Notes: generated from the letters alone by a model not told the origin. Shown: positions 35,343-48,486, numbered from the stretch's first letter. The stretch: 64,000 nt of DNA from Cycas panzhihuaensis (GCA_023213395.1 CM041465.1:41051741-41115740); one strand, 5' to 3'. Translations and numbers: made by a program.

Positions 35343-35423
35343 TATGACTTGCTAATACACCAAAAGCCTACATGTGATTTGGGAAGAGGACTCCTCAGCA
35401 AGTGAACCAGCCATAATCCAACA
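35343..35423 (-). repeat. TRIM 5' LTR, 81 bases
   Basis: Plus strand tatgacttgct to aatccaaca, same length as its partner; followed by the duplication cataa. Confidence 0.9.
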
Positions 35424-35529
35424 CATAAGGGGTTTTCACAAATGAGACAGAGTATGATGGTCTTTTTGTCATCTCCTTCAATCAATTAGAGAAGGAGGCC
35501 TTAAGGCTGAGTTACCTTTGGAATTATTT

Positions 35530-38500
35530 AAACTTCACCCTCTTTAGTGGTTTGGTAAGGATATCAACCACTTGATTTTCTATGGGGTAGTACTCTAGCT
35601 AAATTATGCCATCATAAACTAGTTCTTTAATCTTGTGGACTTTCATACTTATATATTTGGTAGGATTATGAAATATAAGTTTTTTAGTCATTTGGATTGT
35701 AGACTAGTTATCTACATGTAAGCTAGTAGAACTTGTTTGGATGGCATTTAATGTATTTAATAATTTTATAAGTCATATCACCTCGTTGCTTGTGTCAAAA
35801 GTAGTAATATATTTAGCTTCGGTAATTGAGTCTGTAACTATCTTCTGCTATTTGGATCTCCATGATATTAGTGTTATTTTAAGAAATGTTACATACCCAA
35901 ATGTAGATCTTTCTATGCCTTTATCTCTAGCAAAGTCTAAGTCTATGTATGCATAAAGTTTAAATTCTACATTGGGTTCATATAATAGACCATATTTATT
36001 AGTCATCTTCAGGTACCTCAACACTCATATTATAGCTTGTCAATGATTCTATTTAGGATTTATCATGAATCTTGCAAGAATGCCAATAGAGTGTGTAATA
36101 TTTAGCCTTATGTTCATAGTGTAGATGAGACTATCTACAAGTTGCCTATAGAGTGTTATGTATGCCTCCCTAGTATCACCATTAGCTGAGAGTTTAATAT
36201 TAAGTTCCATAGATGTAGGTGCTAGTCAAGCACCTTCCAACTAAAACTTTGTTAGAAGATCATTGATATATTTTTCTTGGGAGAGAAAAAAATTGCCATT
36301 CTTTTGAGTTACTTCAATTCCCAAGTAATATTTCATCAACCTAAGATTATAGAATTTAAAAGTTTTAACAAGGTCCTTCTGTAGCTGGCATTACTTGTTC
36401 ACTATTCTCCATTATTAGCATATCATCTATAAAGACTAAGAGGTAAGTGACTTTATTATTTTAGCACTTGATAAATAGTATTGCAATAATATCTTGATAG
36501 TCACAAACTTCATATCTAAGTTGCCTCATTTTTTTAGACAACTTAGTAAACTAAGCACAAGGGGCTTATTTTAGGCCATGTAAGGACTTTCTATTTCTAC
36601 AAACTAGCCCTAATTGACAATCTTATATCCTTATGGCTGAGCCATGTAAATTTCTTCTTTAAGGTCCCAATTGAGAAATGCAGTCTTAACATTGAGTTGG
36701 TGGATTTTTCAACCATGTTGACTAGCCAAGGCTATAATAGTTCTAATTATAGGCCACTTAGTTATACGAGCAAAGATTTTAGTGTAGTCAATGCCTTCCC
36801 TTTGCATGAATCCTTTTGTTATCAACCTCACCTTATGTTTTTTTAGGGTGCCATCTGATATGTACTTGTTTTTAAACACCTATTTATTTTAAACTACCTT
36901 TTTTTCAAGTGGTAGATCAACAAGCTCCCATGTACTATTCTTGATAAGAGATCAGTACTCTTCATTCATGGAATTTCTCCAAGCTATATGCTTTATATCT
37001 TCTTAGTATGTTAAGGGCTCTTGATTAAGAGCAAGGTGTAGTTCTGCTAGTTCAAGCTCAATAAAATTTGATTAATGCATCCTTGCTCTATAGGCACTTC
37101 TAGTGCTAATTTTACCTACCTCATCTAATCACATGTCCTTGTGTAGCTAGTAGGATTCATGAAAACCTTATGTTGGGAATGAGGTTTTCATTTCCACAAC
37201 CTCTTGGTATTTGTTTTGATAATAAAAATGATCATGTGAAATGTTTGGTAAGGAGGAAGTTGACGATGTTGGAGAAGATGGGCCAGCCACTGATGTTTGA
37301 GAAGGTGGTCCTTCTACTATGGATTTATCTTTGTCAACTTGGTTGTTCTCAAATAATGGTGCTGGATATGCATATATTAGCTAGGAGTCATAACTTATAT
37401 CCTTTGGGGCTCTATTGTTAGATTCTAAAACTTTGAGTAACTGTTAAGCATCTCCCCCCTTAAATTTTAGAATCTGGACATCAAATTCAGTAACATCATT
37501 AAATCGGTATAAAGGTATCTTGGAGTCAAGTCTGAGTAATTGATCTTTAGTCTTCGCAAAGATAGCATCTCTAGTGATGATGATTTTATACCATAAAGAT
37601 AGAAAAACCTTGTACCCCCTTTTTTCCATAGGGTATTCGATAAAGATACCTTTGAGGGCTCTATCTTAGAGCTTGTTTATGTGTTTCTCCAAAAAGTGAG
37701 CATAATAAATAGAGCTAAAAATTTTAAAGTGGGAGATAGAGGGAGTTTGTCTATACTACATTTCATGTAGAGAGGGGCCAAGCTTGGAGGGATTAATAGT
37801 ATTAATGCAATACACGATGGTCCAGATAGCCTCGACCCAAAGATAAATAGGAACATTCTTACATACTAGCATATCACAAGCCATCTTCATGATGGTCCTA
37901 TTTATGCTCTCGACAACTCCATTTTATTGGGTTATATCTATAATAATGGTCTGATGTTTGATCCCATATTGACATAGGTATGATTCAAACTCATTAAAGG
38001 TATACTTGCCACCATTGTCAGTCCTAAGTATTTTGATCTTAAATCTATATTCATTTTCCACGCAGACCTTGAAAGCTTGAAATATAGAAAAAGATTTATC
38101 TTTCTTTGTAATAAAAATAAACTATACTTTCTTGGTAAAATCATTAATAAAATTAATATAATACCACTTCTGTTTGAGAGAAGGGATGAACATAGGACCA
38201 TATACATCTGAGTGTATAAGCTACAAAGGTTGACTAGATTTCCATTAACTATGAGGAAAGGGTTGTATTTGAGATTTGGTAATAATACATGCTTCGCATT
38301 TGAAGGGCTTAGAGGAGAGCCTAGGCATACAAGGAAGAGTGGCTTGTAGTTCTCTTAAATAATTAATTTTGATATGGCCTATACGAGCATGTCATAAGGC
38401 CACTTGGGATAACTTTTGAGGAGTTAGGGTTGTGGTAAAAGTAGAGTCATCATCAACATAGTTAGCTTCAAAGGATAGTGAGCCAGTTAGGTGAAAAAGT

Positions 38501-39130
38501 TTTCCATCAAGAATTCTAGTTATAACCATAATATTTGAAGGAGGGTGAATGACACAAAGAGTTTGATTATTTACAGTTACACTCAGATCAAATCTATAAG
38601 AGGTAAGGATAGATAGGGAGAGCAGGTTCTGCTTTAGAGCAAGAATATATAAAAATCAACAAGGGTAAAATCTAGAAGGCCTGGGAGTTTCAGGTAAATA
38701 CTTCTAAGTCCTTTAATTAGCTAATATGATTTGTCAGCCATGTGTACAACATAATAAACTTCATAGTCAAAACCTTGAAAGAATTAGCGATGATAAGTCA
38801 TATGTTGTGTTGCTCCAATATCCATGATCTAAGATGAAGTATTTGAGGAAGCACTATTGGCAACTCCAAGTGGTAAAGGTAAAAGTAAATAAGCATAGCC
38901 ACAATAAGCCTCAATATACTTAGTGGATCTGTTAACAACATTTGATAAGGTGATCTCAATTCTTTGAAGGTGTACATGAGAAAATTGTATTCTACCAAAA
39001 GCATCTTCAAAAGAGGTATTATCAACATTATATGCACTATGGTGCTATTGATAGCTTGGTAGTTTGTTGGTAGCAGTTCTATAATTTTTAGCATACTGTC
39101 CTTTCTTATGTTACCTTTGGCACATAATTA
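35530..39130 (-). pseudogene. Copia pol polyprotein remnant
   Basis: Minus strand, from 39130 downward. A gag zinc knuckle (CQR*HKKGQYAKNY) lies at about 39080-39120 and a protease motif IMDIGATQHMT near 38800. Integrase extends about 38500-37650; the frame shifts repeatedly here. The integrase C-terminal and hinge segment ITRDAIFAKTKDQLLRLDSKIP is at 37500-37590. Reverse transcriptase is about 37050-36050 and RNase H about 35950-35530, ending VVDILTKPLKRVKF. The protease, integrase tail and hinge closely resemble the plus-strand element at 62-64 kb (FVKTKDQLLKLDSKIP). Confidence 0.82.
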
Positions 39131-39152
39131 TTTAATTTCCAATCCCATAAGA

Positions 39153-39463
39153 TGAAAGAGGTTAATGTATCGAGGTCATTTGTGTAGATTAATTATGTGA
39201 CATTAGGATATATTATTAGCATTAGTCTCTTAATGAAATGCATATTATGTACATTTAGATGTAATTTTAGGTTTATATCACTAGGCAGAAAAATCCTAAC
39301 CCTAATACTCACCCTCAATAATAAAAGGCAAAATCTCATGGAGGGAGTCATTATTCATCCTTACCTCTAAGCTTTTTCTTATATCTTGTTTCATGTATTT
39401 TTCATTCTCCATTACCATTGTGTGCATGTGAGTGATTTATTCCCTAGATCCATCATTTCTTCA
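39153..39463 (+). repeat. 5' LTR, 311 bases
   Basis: tgaaagaggttaatgt to catttcttca, followed two bases later by a perfect primer site. Start defined by similarity to the minus-strand LTR beginning at 34731. Confidence 0.78.
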
Positions 39464-39465
39464 TG

Positions 39466-39477
39466 TGGTATCAGAGC
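39466..39477 (+). other. Primer-binding site, canonical Met-tRNA type
   Basis: tggtatcagagc, an exact match to the standard copia primer site; the only undecayed one in the window. Confidence 0.9.
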
Positions 39478-41194
39478 TAGAAGGGGATCTATTCACTCCA
39501 TTTCACTTGCATGGAGTCATTTTGCCTCTCCTTCACCTTTAATATGAAATATTGAGAGTGTATTCATTATTTTTAACATTTTGAGAGCTTAAAGTTATAG
39601 TACTTTATATGTTGCTACTTTTTATATGTGTGAAAAAATTTAGAGGTAAAGAATACAGTATTTTAAAGTCGTTCAACTACCAGAACAGTCCCAGAAGCAT
39701 TAAAGGTCTATAATTTCATAAAAAAATTGATCATCTTAGAATTTGGTGAAATTTGTCATGCAAGGTTGCCTTAATTAGACTATCATTTTTTTCTTCTAGA
39801 AAAACTTTAGATTTAGCCTGAAACAATGAGTTTTGGCTATGATAAAAGGGTAAAATTTATAGATAAGTGATTTAAGACACTTTTCCCAATGAAATCCTTT
39901 AATTATTAGCTAAAAATATGAAACTTTTATTAAGGGATATGGTAGATATATGTCTTAGGATCATTTTAAGATAAATCTCATCAAATTTCATCCATTGGTT
40001 AGTGAGATCTATGAAGTTTTCTCACGGTTGCTGATTTTGCCTACTCAACCCCATAAAGGATATTACAAGGGCATTTCAGGAAACTTTTTGGTAGATTTTA
40101 GAGATGGTATATAAAGGAAAGTTAATGTATATGTTAAAACATAACTTTTGACATATTGAAGTTTAGATTCTGAGATAGTGGATCTGGCAAGATTTTGATT
40201 TTATGTTTTTTCAAGCAGAATTGTTTTTTTGCTTTTTCAAAAATATGACTTCATAACTCTACCAGAAATTATATTTTGAACACTTTTTCCTTCTGTCATA
40301 AATTCATATTTTATCGTTTAAGCCTTCATATTTGTAATTTTTAAAAATTATGCTCATTTATCATTATTTATAAATTTTGTAAAAAAATCATAAAATAGGG
40401 CAAAATAGCATGAATATAGATTTAGAAAAATTAGAATTTTAGCGACAAGTTGATCCACTTTTTATCCCATTATGGCTTTTGTATTAAAACTTACAAAAAT
40501 ATATTTAGAAACATTGTGCTAAAGGAAGGGAAACCTTGGATCGAAAGTAACATCCAGTTCCTCTCCTAAATCTAGCATGCTTTTCCTATTTGCACATATA
40601 GCATAAAGCATCACATAAAGTAGTAACAATAATAAAGCAAGCATAAAAAGTAAGCAAGAATATTTGACAACTTTCAATTTTAGTTTTCAGTTATATGGAA
40701 ACATCTTACACTATTCCTAAAAGGAATCTCATCTGTATGATCTATACTGCCAGTTCTTGACTTGTGCGCATACTCGCCTTGGTTGAAATAGACCAAGGTT
40801 GGCTAAAGTTCAGGCTTTAAATAAGGTATGAGTTTCATACTAGGTCTGGTCTTAACTAGAATAGTAGTGGAAGGACATGTTAGCCATACCTACGACCTTC
40901 AATCAGGGATAATCCTGATAACCACCCGAGAAAATTGAAAACCTCAATACAAGATTAAAATTAATCCAGTCCAATATCCATTAAAGTCATGGGATATACA
41001 GTATCATTTAACTCTTCAAGGGAGGTATATAACTACTCATTAGTAAACTGGGTGAGGACTAGGAGTATCTGGGCTCCATTGTGACTTGGATTTCATCACC
41101 AAGCGTAGGTGCGGGTATCACGAGTGAAGGTCTTAATTATATACTAGAAGCCTTAGGCATCGAAACCTCACCTACATTTAGACATAAGTGAGAA
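39478..41194 (+). other. Leader of the plus-strand copia element
   Basis: About 1.7 kb without an open frame. No known motif was seen. Confidence 0.5.
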
Positions 41195-42378
41195 GTAGAG
41201 TGTTAACTACATATTGAAAGGTAAAGAAAATTGGGATCTATGGTACACTAGAGTTAAAAATGCTGTAAAGTATAAAGGCCTTTAGAGAGCCTATTTACAG
41301 CCTACACCCAACATACTAGCAACAACTACAACATCTACTTCTGGTGGATCTGCCCTAATAACTCCTACAGATGCTGCAACCAAACTACAATGGGAGATAG
41401 ATGATGAATATATTCGTGTAGGAATTTTGTTAGTCACTAATCACTCCTTGCACAACTTGATTAATGAAGAGCAACATCATACAACCTGAAAGGTCTTTGA
41501 AGTTCTCAAGAAGAACTTTGATACCAAATCAGATTTAGAATTTGTTTATCTTATTTTGAAAATAAACAAATTAAAAATGCAGAAGGGACGAGCTTATGAG
41601 ACAATAAATCTCCTTCCACCAATCAAATAGGTAATTGATAAAGATTTTAAGACCTAATGTATTACTTGGGCATTCTTGATCCAGTCATGTTTATATGTTC
41701 CTGATTATAAAAACTTGCTTAGAAGTTTTCAATCTAGTAGAACGTTAAAGACACTCAACTTTGGAGCACTTGTTGATAAGCTCATAGAATTTAACAAGAC
41801 CTTTGATATGAACTTTGTAGACTTTGACTCTCTTCCAGATGTAGCCTTTGAGGTAGAAGAAGAAGTTTGCTACACAAGAAATCAAGGTCTCTCTCATGGT
41901 AGATGAAATAATTGAGTAAGAGGAAGAGGAAGAAATATGGAAAATCATCTACAAGGTTAATCAAACCCTCATTTATAGCCTCGACAATCTCAAGGCCAAG
42001 GGCCACCTCAACAAAGAGCAAGATAGTTAGGCCAAACCGGTACCTCTTCAAGAATTGGTAATCAAACTATTATATGTGATTAGTGTAACTGTAAAATACA
42101 CTTAGCAAAAGATTGCAGAACTACTAGTTATAAGTTGGCCAAGTTCCAACCAAAATATGGAGCTCACAATGTTGAAGAAACTTTTGAAGAATCCTTTAGT
42201 GGTGCAGGTTTGGCACAAGCATACATTCAAAGAATTGAGGGATCTTCAATATCAAATGAAATTGACCAACCAAAGAGATACTTTGAAGCTCGATGTGGAT
42301 ATATCACTTGTGAACTACCTTCACCAATGCCAAGCCCTATTAGAATTTCCAATAGTATGGCTTCAATCGATGGATAGT
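41195..42378 (+). pseudogene. Copia gag remnant
   Basis: Starts near LKGKENWDLWYTRVKNAVKYKGL, a copia gag opening, followed by WEIDDEYIRVGILLVTNHSL. The frame 41676-41906 continues the gag core. An Arg/Gly-rich linker and a nucleocapsid knuckle C-x2-(stop)-x4-H-x4-C lie near 42080-42120. The frame 42135-42377 runs into the junction with the inserted gypsy element. Stops at several Trp and Gln positions. Confidence 0.75.
42374..42378 (+). repeat. Decayed target duplication, left copy (atagt)
   Basis: Compared with acaat at 62142-62146, it differs by two transitions. The positions are exactly where the copia reading frame breaks off and resumes. Confidence 0.55.
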
Positions 42379-43292
42379 TGATCGAGGAGGATCTACCATA
42401 TGTCTATAGGAAGCAGAAAATGCTAGGAGGATCTACCATATGTCTACATGAGGCAGAAAATGCTAAGCATTGGCATAACTAAAAGAGATAGGGCCAAATG
42501 GTATCAAACTAATATAAAATTTTGTGGAAAGGATGAAGATACATCCATTATATGTGTGCAAAAGGTGGTGTTCAAAAAATATCATTTGATTATATTTCAT
42601 ACCTTATTTTGTAAAAAAAGGATCCCACAGCCAACAGAAAAATAAAAAATATATACTATTATTAAATCAATGAAAATATATCCAAATGATATCAAAATGA
42701 GCTAAACTTTTGATGAAGTTAAGGGGACATGCGTACCTATATATGTACCAAATTTAAGTTGAATTAGAGTTCGTTAACCCTAGGTACCAATCCATAACAT
42801 TTCAAAATTATATGAATGCCACTTGGACAACATGCATTCTAGTTGTTAGTGGTTATACTTGCATGATTACCACTTGTTAAACATGCAATTTAGGTTTCTT
42901 TCTATAAATTGAGCCTTCTTGAGCTCATTTATATGGTTGGAGACTTGATTCTTGAATGTGAAAGATACTTGACTTGAGAAGCATCATTGGGGAAGCACTT
43001 GGAGGGTTGGAGGCCCCCTTATGGTATAATTATATTATCTATTCCTTGTAACTTGATCATTCTTTTGCTAGTTGTTTTCTTTGCCATTAAATAGAGATTT
43101 TTATAGTTTAATAAATGTATTACTCTTCTTACCTTTGGAGAAATGGCAAGTATAAATGATTTGGTGTAGAATTTCCTTTTGTGGGCTCATTCTTGTTTCG
43201 ATTGTATTAGAATTTCTACACTAACTCCAAGGATCTCAAGAAGAAAGGTTGGTAATTGATTTCTTCATAAATTAAGCTCTACTTTGGGATCA
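42379..43292 (+). repeat. Gypsy 5' LTR, 914 bases
   Basis: Begins tgatcgaggagg and ends tttgggatca, complementary ends tgatc/gatca. Its whole length aligns with 47923-48491 joined to 61797-62141. Confidence 0.9.
42385..42464 (+). repeat. 40-base duplication at LTR start
   Basis: Two units beginning aggaggatctaccatatgtc at 42385 and 42425. The 3' LTR has the same duplication at 47929 and 47969, so it predates insertion. Confidence 0.85.
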
Positions 43293-43298
43293 TATTTT

Positions 43299-43310
43299 TG
43301 GTATTAGAGC
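43299..43310 (+). other. Primer-binding site (Met-tRNA type)
   Basis: tggtattagagc, six bases after the LTR; one transition from canonical. Confidence 0.75.
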
Positions 43311-43384
43311 ATGTGATCTTTGTTGTAGGGATTTGAATGATATAGATAAGGAAAGGACACTAAGAGAAAGGAGAAGTTTTTCTT

Positions 43385-46300
43385 ATGTTGCAATCACCAA
43401 GAAGACAAAGAAAGAATCCAAGCACTATGGCTGAAAAAGAAGATGGAGAAATTAGATTTGAGAAGCTTGAGAACAATGTAGAAGTTTTGATGCAAATGAT
43501 GATCCTACTTCTACCTCTAATCAAGGGTAAAGGCAAAGAGAAGGAAGTTGAAGAAGGATCCACATATGACTACAACCATGAAGAGGAAGAGGAGGAGACC
43601 TTAAAGCACTCATTTGAAGAAAGCAATGGTATTTCATCTCATCAATCCTTCAAGGTGGAGGCAAAGTTGGATATTCCAACTTATGATGGAGAGGTAAATG
43701 CTAAAAATTTAGACCATTGGTTGGATCAACTTGAAACCTACTTCATAATTTATACTTATAGTAATACTCAAAAGCTTTCATTTGCAGGGCTTAGGTTGTG
43801 TAAACATGCATTGACATAGTGGAATACATATTTGAAGACTCATGATGTATCTTCTTTTTCATGGATGGATTTTAAGAAAGTAATAAAGAAGCAATACTAC
43901 CCCATAGGTCATGAGGAAGATCAATAGGTCACTTGGCAATATTCACACCAAGGGAGAGGTGTATGTGTCCAAGACTATACTTCTTTATTTTTTAGGCATG
44001 GCATGCTACTTGGTATTAATATAGATAAATATAGCACTCTTATAAAATTTATTAGAGGATTAAATGACTACATAAGGAAGGAACTAAGGCTTTTTAAGAT
44101 TCAATCTATTGGAGAAGCAAGTAAAATAGGTATTGCAATAGAAAGTAAAAGCAAGAAACCTACATTCATGTCTAAATATTCTACTTTTACTTCTAATAAG
44201 TATGAAAAGAATACTAAATTACACTCATTTAAAAGACAAGAAGGAAAGAAGAAAAGAACTAATTTTATTAAAAGTTCTAACTATTGTGAGCATTGTGATA
44301 TTAGTGATCATGTTGCAGCAAAGTGTTAGAAGTTGCATCCAAAGATAAAGCCAAAGCATATCAAGGATATAGAATTAAGAAAGAAGAAAAAATAGAAAGC
44401 ACTACTTTCTGAGGTGGAGATTCAAAGTCAAGGATAAGAAGAGAAGGTTACTCTACTTACAAATTATGGAGATGATACTACAAGGGAGGAACTATTTCAC
44501 TTGAAGCTTCGAGTAGGAAATAATATTATTGGTGCCATTATAGATTCAGGGAACCAAAAGAATTTGATATCAGAAAGTTTGGTAAAGAGCCTTGAGTTGG
44601 TAACTACTCCTCACCCTCACCCATATCCTCTTGGTTGGATCCATAGAGATGTGGAAATGTAAATATCAAAGTAATGTACACTTAATTTTTTTATCACTAA
44701 TGTTTTTATTGATGAAATGATATGTGATGTGGTACCATTAGATGTATGCCATGTTATGCTTGGGAGTCCCTACTTATGGGATCGAGATACACTCTTCTAT
44801 CAAATGGAGAGAAAGTATCAGTTAATGAAGGATAATAAGGGCTTCATCATAAAGGCTACAAAGAATCACTTGGATAAGATGACATTAATTTTAGCCACTC
44901 AAGCAAAAAGGAAGATCAATCCATATGGTAAATTCATCATCTTAATGGTAACAAGAAAAGAAGAGCCAAGAGATAAAGGAGACCCTTCTACTCACACTCT
45001 TCTTATATCACCTAAACAAATACAACAAATTGAGGAGTTAAAGACAAGGTATGACATTCTGTTTCAACATGTTAATGGGCTACCACCAAAGAGAAAGAGT
45101 ATGAAACCACTCTTGTAGGAGATGCACCATTGCCTAATATTACTTTATATAGGCACTCCATTATAGAGAATAATGAGATAAAGAGACAAGTTGAAGAGTT
45201 GCTTGATCAAGGGGTTATAAGACCTTCATGTTTACCTTGTGGGTCACTAATTGTCTTCGTGCCTAAAAAGGATGGAGGATGGAGAATGTATATAGACTTT
45301 CATGCTTTTAATAAAATTACAATTAAAAATTGCTACCCTTTACCTCACATAGATGATTTGCTTGATCAAATTCAATATGCTTGTTATTTTACTAAGTTGG
45401 ATTTGAAAAGTGGTTATCACCAAGTTAGGGTCAAAGAGGATGACACATGGAAGACGGCCTTTAAAACAAAACAAGGACTCTTTGAATAGATGGTTATACC
45501 TTTTGGATTGTGTAATGCTCCTGCAACATTCATGAGGCTAATGAATGAAGTGTTAAGGCCTTACTTGGATAATTTTATTGTTGTCTATCTTGATGACATT
45601 TTAATTTTTAGAAACACATGGGAGGAACATTTACAACACATAGAAGAAATTTTGAAGACTTTGGTTAAGCATCATTTGAAGTTTAATATGAAGAAGTATG
45701 AATTTGACAAGGAGAACTTGGTCTTCTTAGGCTTTGTGGTTGGAGGAGGAAAGTTGAGCATCGATCCACTCAAAACTCAAGCCATCCTCAAATGGCCTAG
45801 GTCAATAAACACCATAGAGGTGAGAAGTTTTTTAGGAGCTTGTCAATGCTTGAGAAAGTTTATTCTTAATTTCTTATAGGTTGTAACACCTCTACATAGA
45901 TTGACAAAAGTTGGTAAAAAGTTTACTTGGGGTTCCAAGGAGGAAAAAGCTTTTCTTCTTTTAAAGAAGAAAATTTGTGAAGCATCGATTTTGGCAATGC
46001 TAAATTTGTAAAGGCCTTTTGAAGCAGAAGCTGATGCAAGTGGAAATGTAATGGGAGCTATCCTTATTCAAGATGGGAAGCTTATTGCTTACTATTCATA
46101 AATCTTCACCCCTCAAGTAAAAAACTACTTAACATATGGTCAAGAAATGTTCACACTACATTAAGCATACAAGCATTGGAGGTCCTACTTACTAGGAAAA
46201 GATGTTGTAGTTCATACCGATCATAAGCCTCTTCAATTTTTGTAAACCAAAAGTAAATTATAGAAAGTAAGACACATGAAGTGGATGAGTTATTTACAAC

Positions 46301-47900
46301 AACTCAATATTGTAATTAAGTACAAAAAGAGATCTACTAACAAAATTGTTGATATATTATCTAGACCACCTTGTTCCACTTCTTTTGTTTTTGTTTGTAG
46401 TTCTCTTATGAGTTTGTAGGTGGAGCCAATGCATCATGAAGAGTATAAAGACTTGTACCATGAAGATGAAGCCTTAAAGGAAGAATTAGAGAACCTAGTG
46501 AAAGGAAGACCTTCCCAGATTGCTTGGAAGGATGGTCTACTTTTCAAAGGGGAGCAACTCTATGTTCGATCAAAAGGAGACAAGATCAAGTGGCTTAGAG
46601 AAGCCTATACTTCTAAAGTAGCTGGTCACTTTGGTATAAAGAAGACTTTAGAAAACTTGAGAAGATATGTTGTATGGCCAAAATTGTAAAATAATGTAAA
46701 AAAATATGTAAAAGGATGTGTAATGTGTAATACTTCTAAGCCTTCTTCTAGAAAATTAGGATTATATACACTACTTCCTATTCCTACTAGGCCTTGGGAA
46801 AGTATCTCCATTGATTTCTTAGGGGGACTTCCCATGACTAGTAAGGGACATGACTATATCTTTGTTGTTGTAGATAGGTTCAACAAAATGATATATCTAA
46901 TACCTTATAAGAAGACAATCATAGGAACAGGGGTAGCTGAATTGTTCTTTGAGCATGTATGAAAGAATTTTGACTTGCCTTCTTCCATCATTTCAGATCG
47001 AGACACTCAATTTCTTTCATCATTTTGGAAGACACTATGGGAATGATGGATACTAAATTAAAAAGAAGTATAAGTTTCCATCCTTAAACAGATGGATAAA
47101 TCGAAGTAGTGAATATAACTTTGGTACATTTATTGAGGGGATACAATTTCAAGCATCCAAAGACTTGGTATGAATCATTGGCTTTTCTATAATTTGCATT
47201 TAATAGGGCAATGCGTGCGTCACACTCTAAAGCACCTTTTGAAGTTTATTTAGGATACTTGCCTCAAAGTTCATTTGACTTAGAGTTTTCCATTTAAGCT
47301 AAGGAAGGATCTATCAAAGAGAAGGAGGAGCATGATAAGGATTTAAGATACTTGGAGAAGATCTAGAGAGTCCACAAAGAAGTACATGATCAACTTCTAA
47401 GGACTCAACAAAAGTATAAGGAAAGACATGACAAGCATAGGAAAGAGTGTAATTTTCAAGAAGGAGATTTGGTATGGTTATACTTAAGCAAGGAGAGGTT
47501 AAAAGGAGAATACAAGAAACTCAAACCTATAAGGTATGGACTATTCAAGATTTTGAGAAAAGTATGTGGCAATGCTTTCCAACTTGATCTTCCACCTTAT
47601 ATATAAATATGTTCAGTAATAAATGATAAATATTTGAAACTCTTTGAGCCCTCCATGCTAGATGAAAAATAGGACCAATTCACTTTACCTTCAGTTGATG
47701 ACTTATATTTGGAAAGTGAGGAGCCTCTCAAGGAAGATTATATCTTAGAGAGAAAATCCACCAAAATAATACATAAGACACATGAATCTTTTAGGATTGG
47801 AGTAGTGGGACAATTGCCTAGTAAGACTAAGTGGTTTAGTAGGCAACAAGGAGAAAAAATCTTCCCCCATCTCCAATTCTAATCCAAAGAGGAGTTTTCT
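43385..47900 (+). pseudogene. Gypsy gag-pol polyprotein, disabled
   Basis: Gag from 43385: coiled, Glu-rich amino terminus, then LDIPTYDGEVNAKNLDHWLDQLETYF; knuckle CEHCDISDHVAAKC at 44287-44330. Protease near 44520 has IIDSGNQKNLIS. Reverse transcriptase 45130-45880 has GSLIVFVPKKDGGWRMYIDF, TKLDLKSGYHQVRV and VVYLDDILIF; a frameshift lies just before it (about 45090). RNase H 45950-46380 has EAEADASGNVMGAIL and VHTDHKPLQFL. Integrase zinc region is 46620-46730; the core carries PWESISIDFLGGLP and SDRDTQFLSSFW, then the frame breaks. The C-terminus (47730-47882) reads DYILERK...GVVGQLPSKTKWF...FPHLQF, like the end of a divergent chromodomain. Stops at 45487 and elsewhere. Confidence 0.9.
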
Positions 47901-48486
47901 ATTTTTTAATGAAGAGGAGCCATGATCTAGGAGGATCTACCATATGTCTATAGGAGGTAGAAAATATTAGGAGGATCTACCATATGTCTACAGGAGGTAG
48001 AAAATATTAGCCATTGGAATAACTGAAAGAGATAGGGCCAAATGGTATCAAACTAAAATGAAATTTTGTAGAAAGGAAGAAGACATATCCCACTACATGT
48101 GTGCAAAAGGTGGGGTTCAAAAAATATCATTTGATTAGATTTCATGCCTTGTTTTGCAGAAAATTGATCCCATAGCCAACAGAAAAATAACAAATATATA
48201 TTATTATTAAATCATTAAAAATATAGTCAAAGGATATCGAAATGAGATAAAATTTTAAGGAAGTGAAGGGGGCATGTTACCTATATGTTTACCAAATTGG
48301 AGCTAAATTAGACTTTATTAACCATGGGTACCAAGCCACAAATTATTAGAATTATATGAATACCACTTGGAAAACATGCATTCTGGTTGTTAGTGGTTAT
48401 ACTTGTATGATTATCACTTATTAAACATATAATTTGAGTTTCTTTCTATAAATTGAGACCTCTTGAGCTTATTTATGTGGTTGAAG

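Larger units (their letters stand above)
35112..35423 (-). mobile_element. Complete TRIM/SMART-type miniature LTR element
   Basis: Only 312 bases: two 81-base terminal direct repeats, an exact target duplication cataa on both sides (35107-35111 and 35424-35428), a Met-tRNA primer site next to the right repeat and a polypurine tract next to the left repeat. No coding capacity. Removing it restores a continuous third unit of the surrounding tandem repeat. Size and structure fit the TRIM class and in particular the very small SMART elements of plants. It must be mobilised by an autonomous element in trans. Confidence 0.9.
34984..35480 (-). repeat. Tandem repeat of about 57-60 bases in the 3' untranslated region
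   Basis: Three diverged units begin at catgctc (34984), catgctc (35044) and catgccc (35101), each followed by an (a/g)ggtttt core and an actcttatc-like end. The third unit is interrupted by the miniature element. Confidence 0.6.
33882..39152 (-). mobile_element. Ty1/copia element, minus strand, host of the right-hand nest
   Basis: The 3' LTR (split by a LINE), a polypurine tract, about 0.8 kb of 3' untranslated sequence with tandem repeats and a miniature element, and pol from RNase H to the gag zinc knuckle are present. It stops abruptly at 39152, where the LTR of a plus-strand element of the same family begins. The missing gag and 5' LTR should therefore lie beyond base 64000. Family identity with the inserted element is shown by LTR and pol similarity. 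Confidence 0.78.

Noticed and set aside
35460-35480. Start of the outer copia 3' LTR at tgacaaaaagacc (minus strand)
   Set aside because: An alternative start at 34731 matches the LTR of the sister element at 39153 and has a better polypurine tract.
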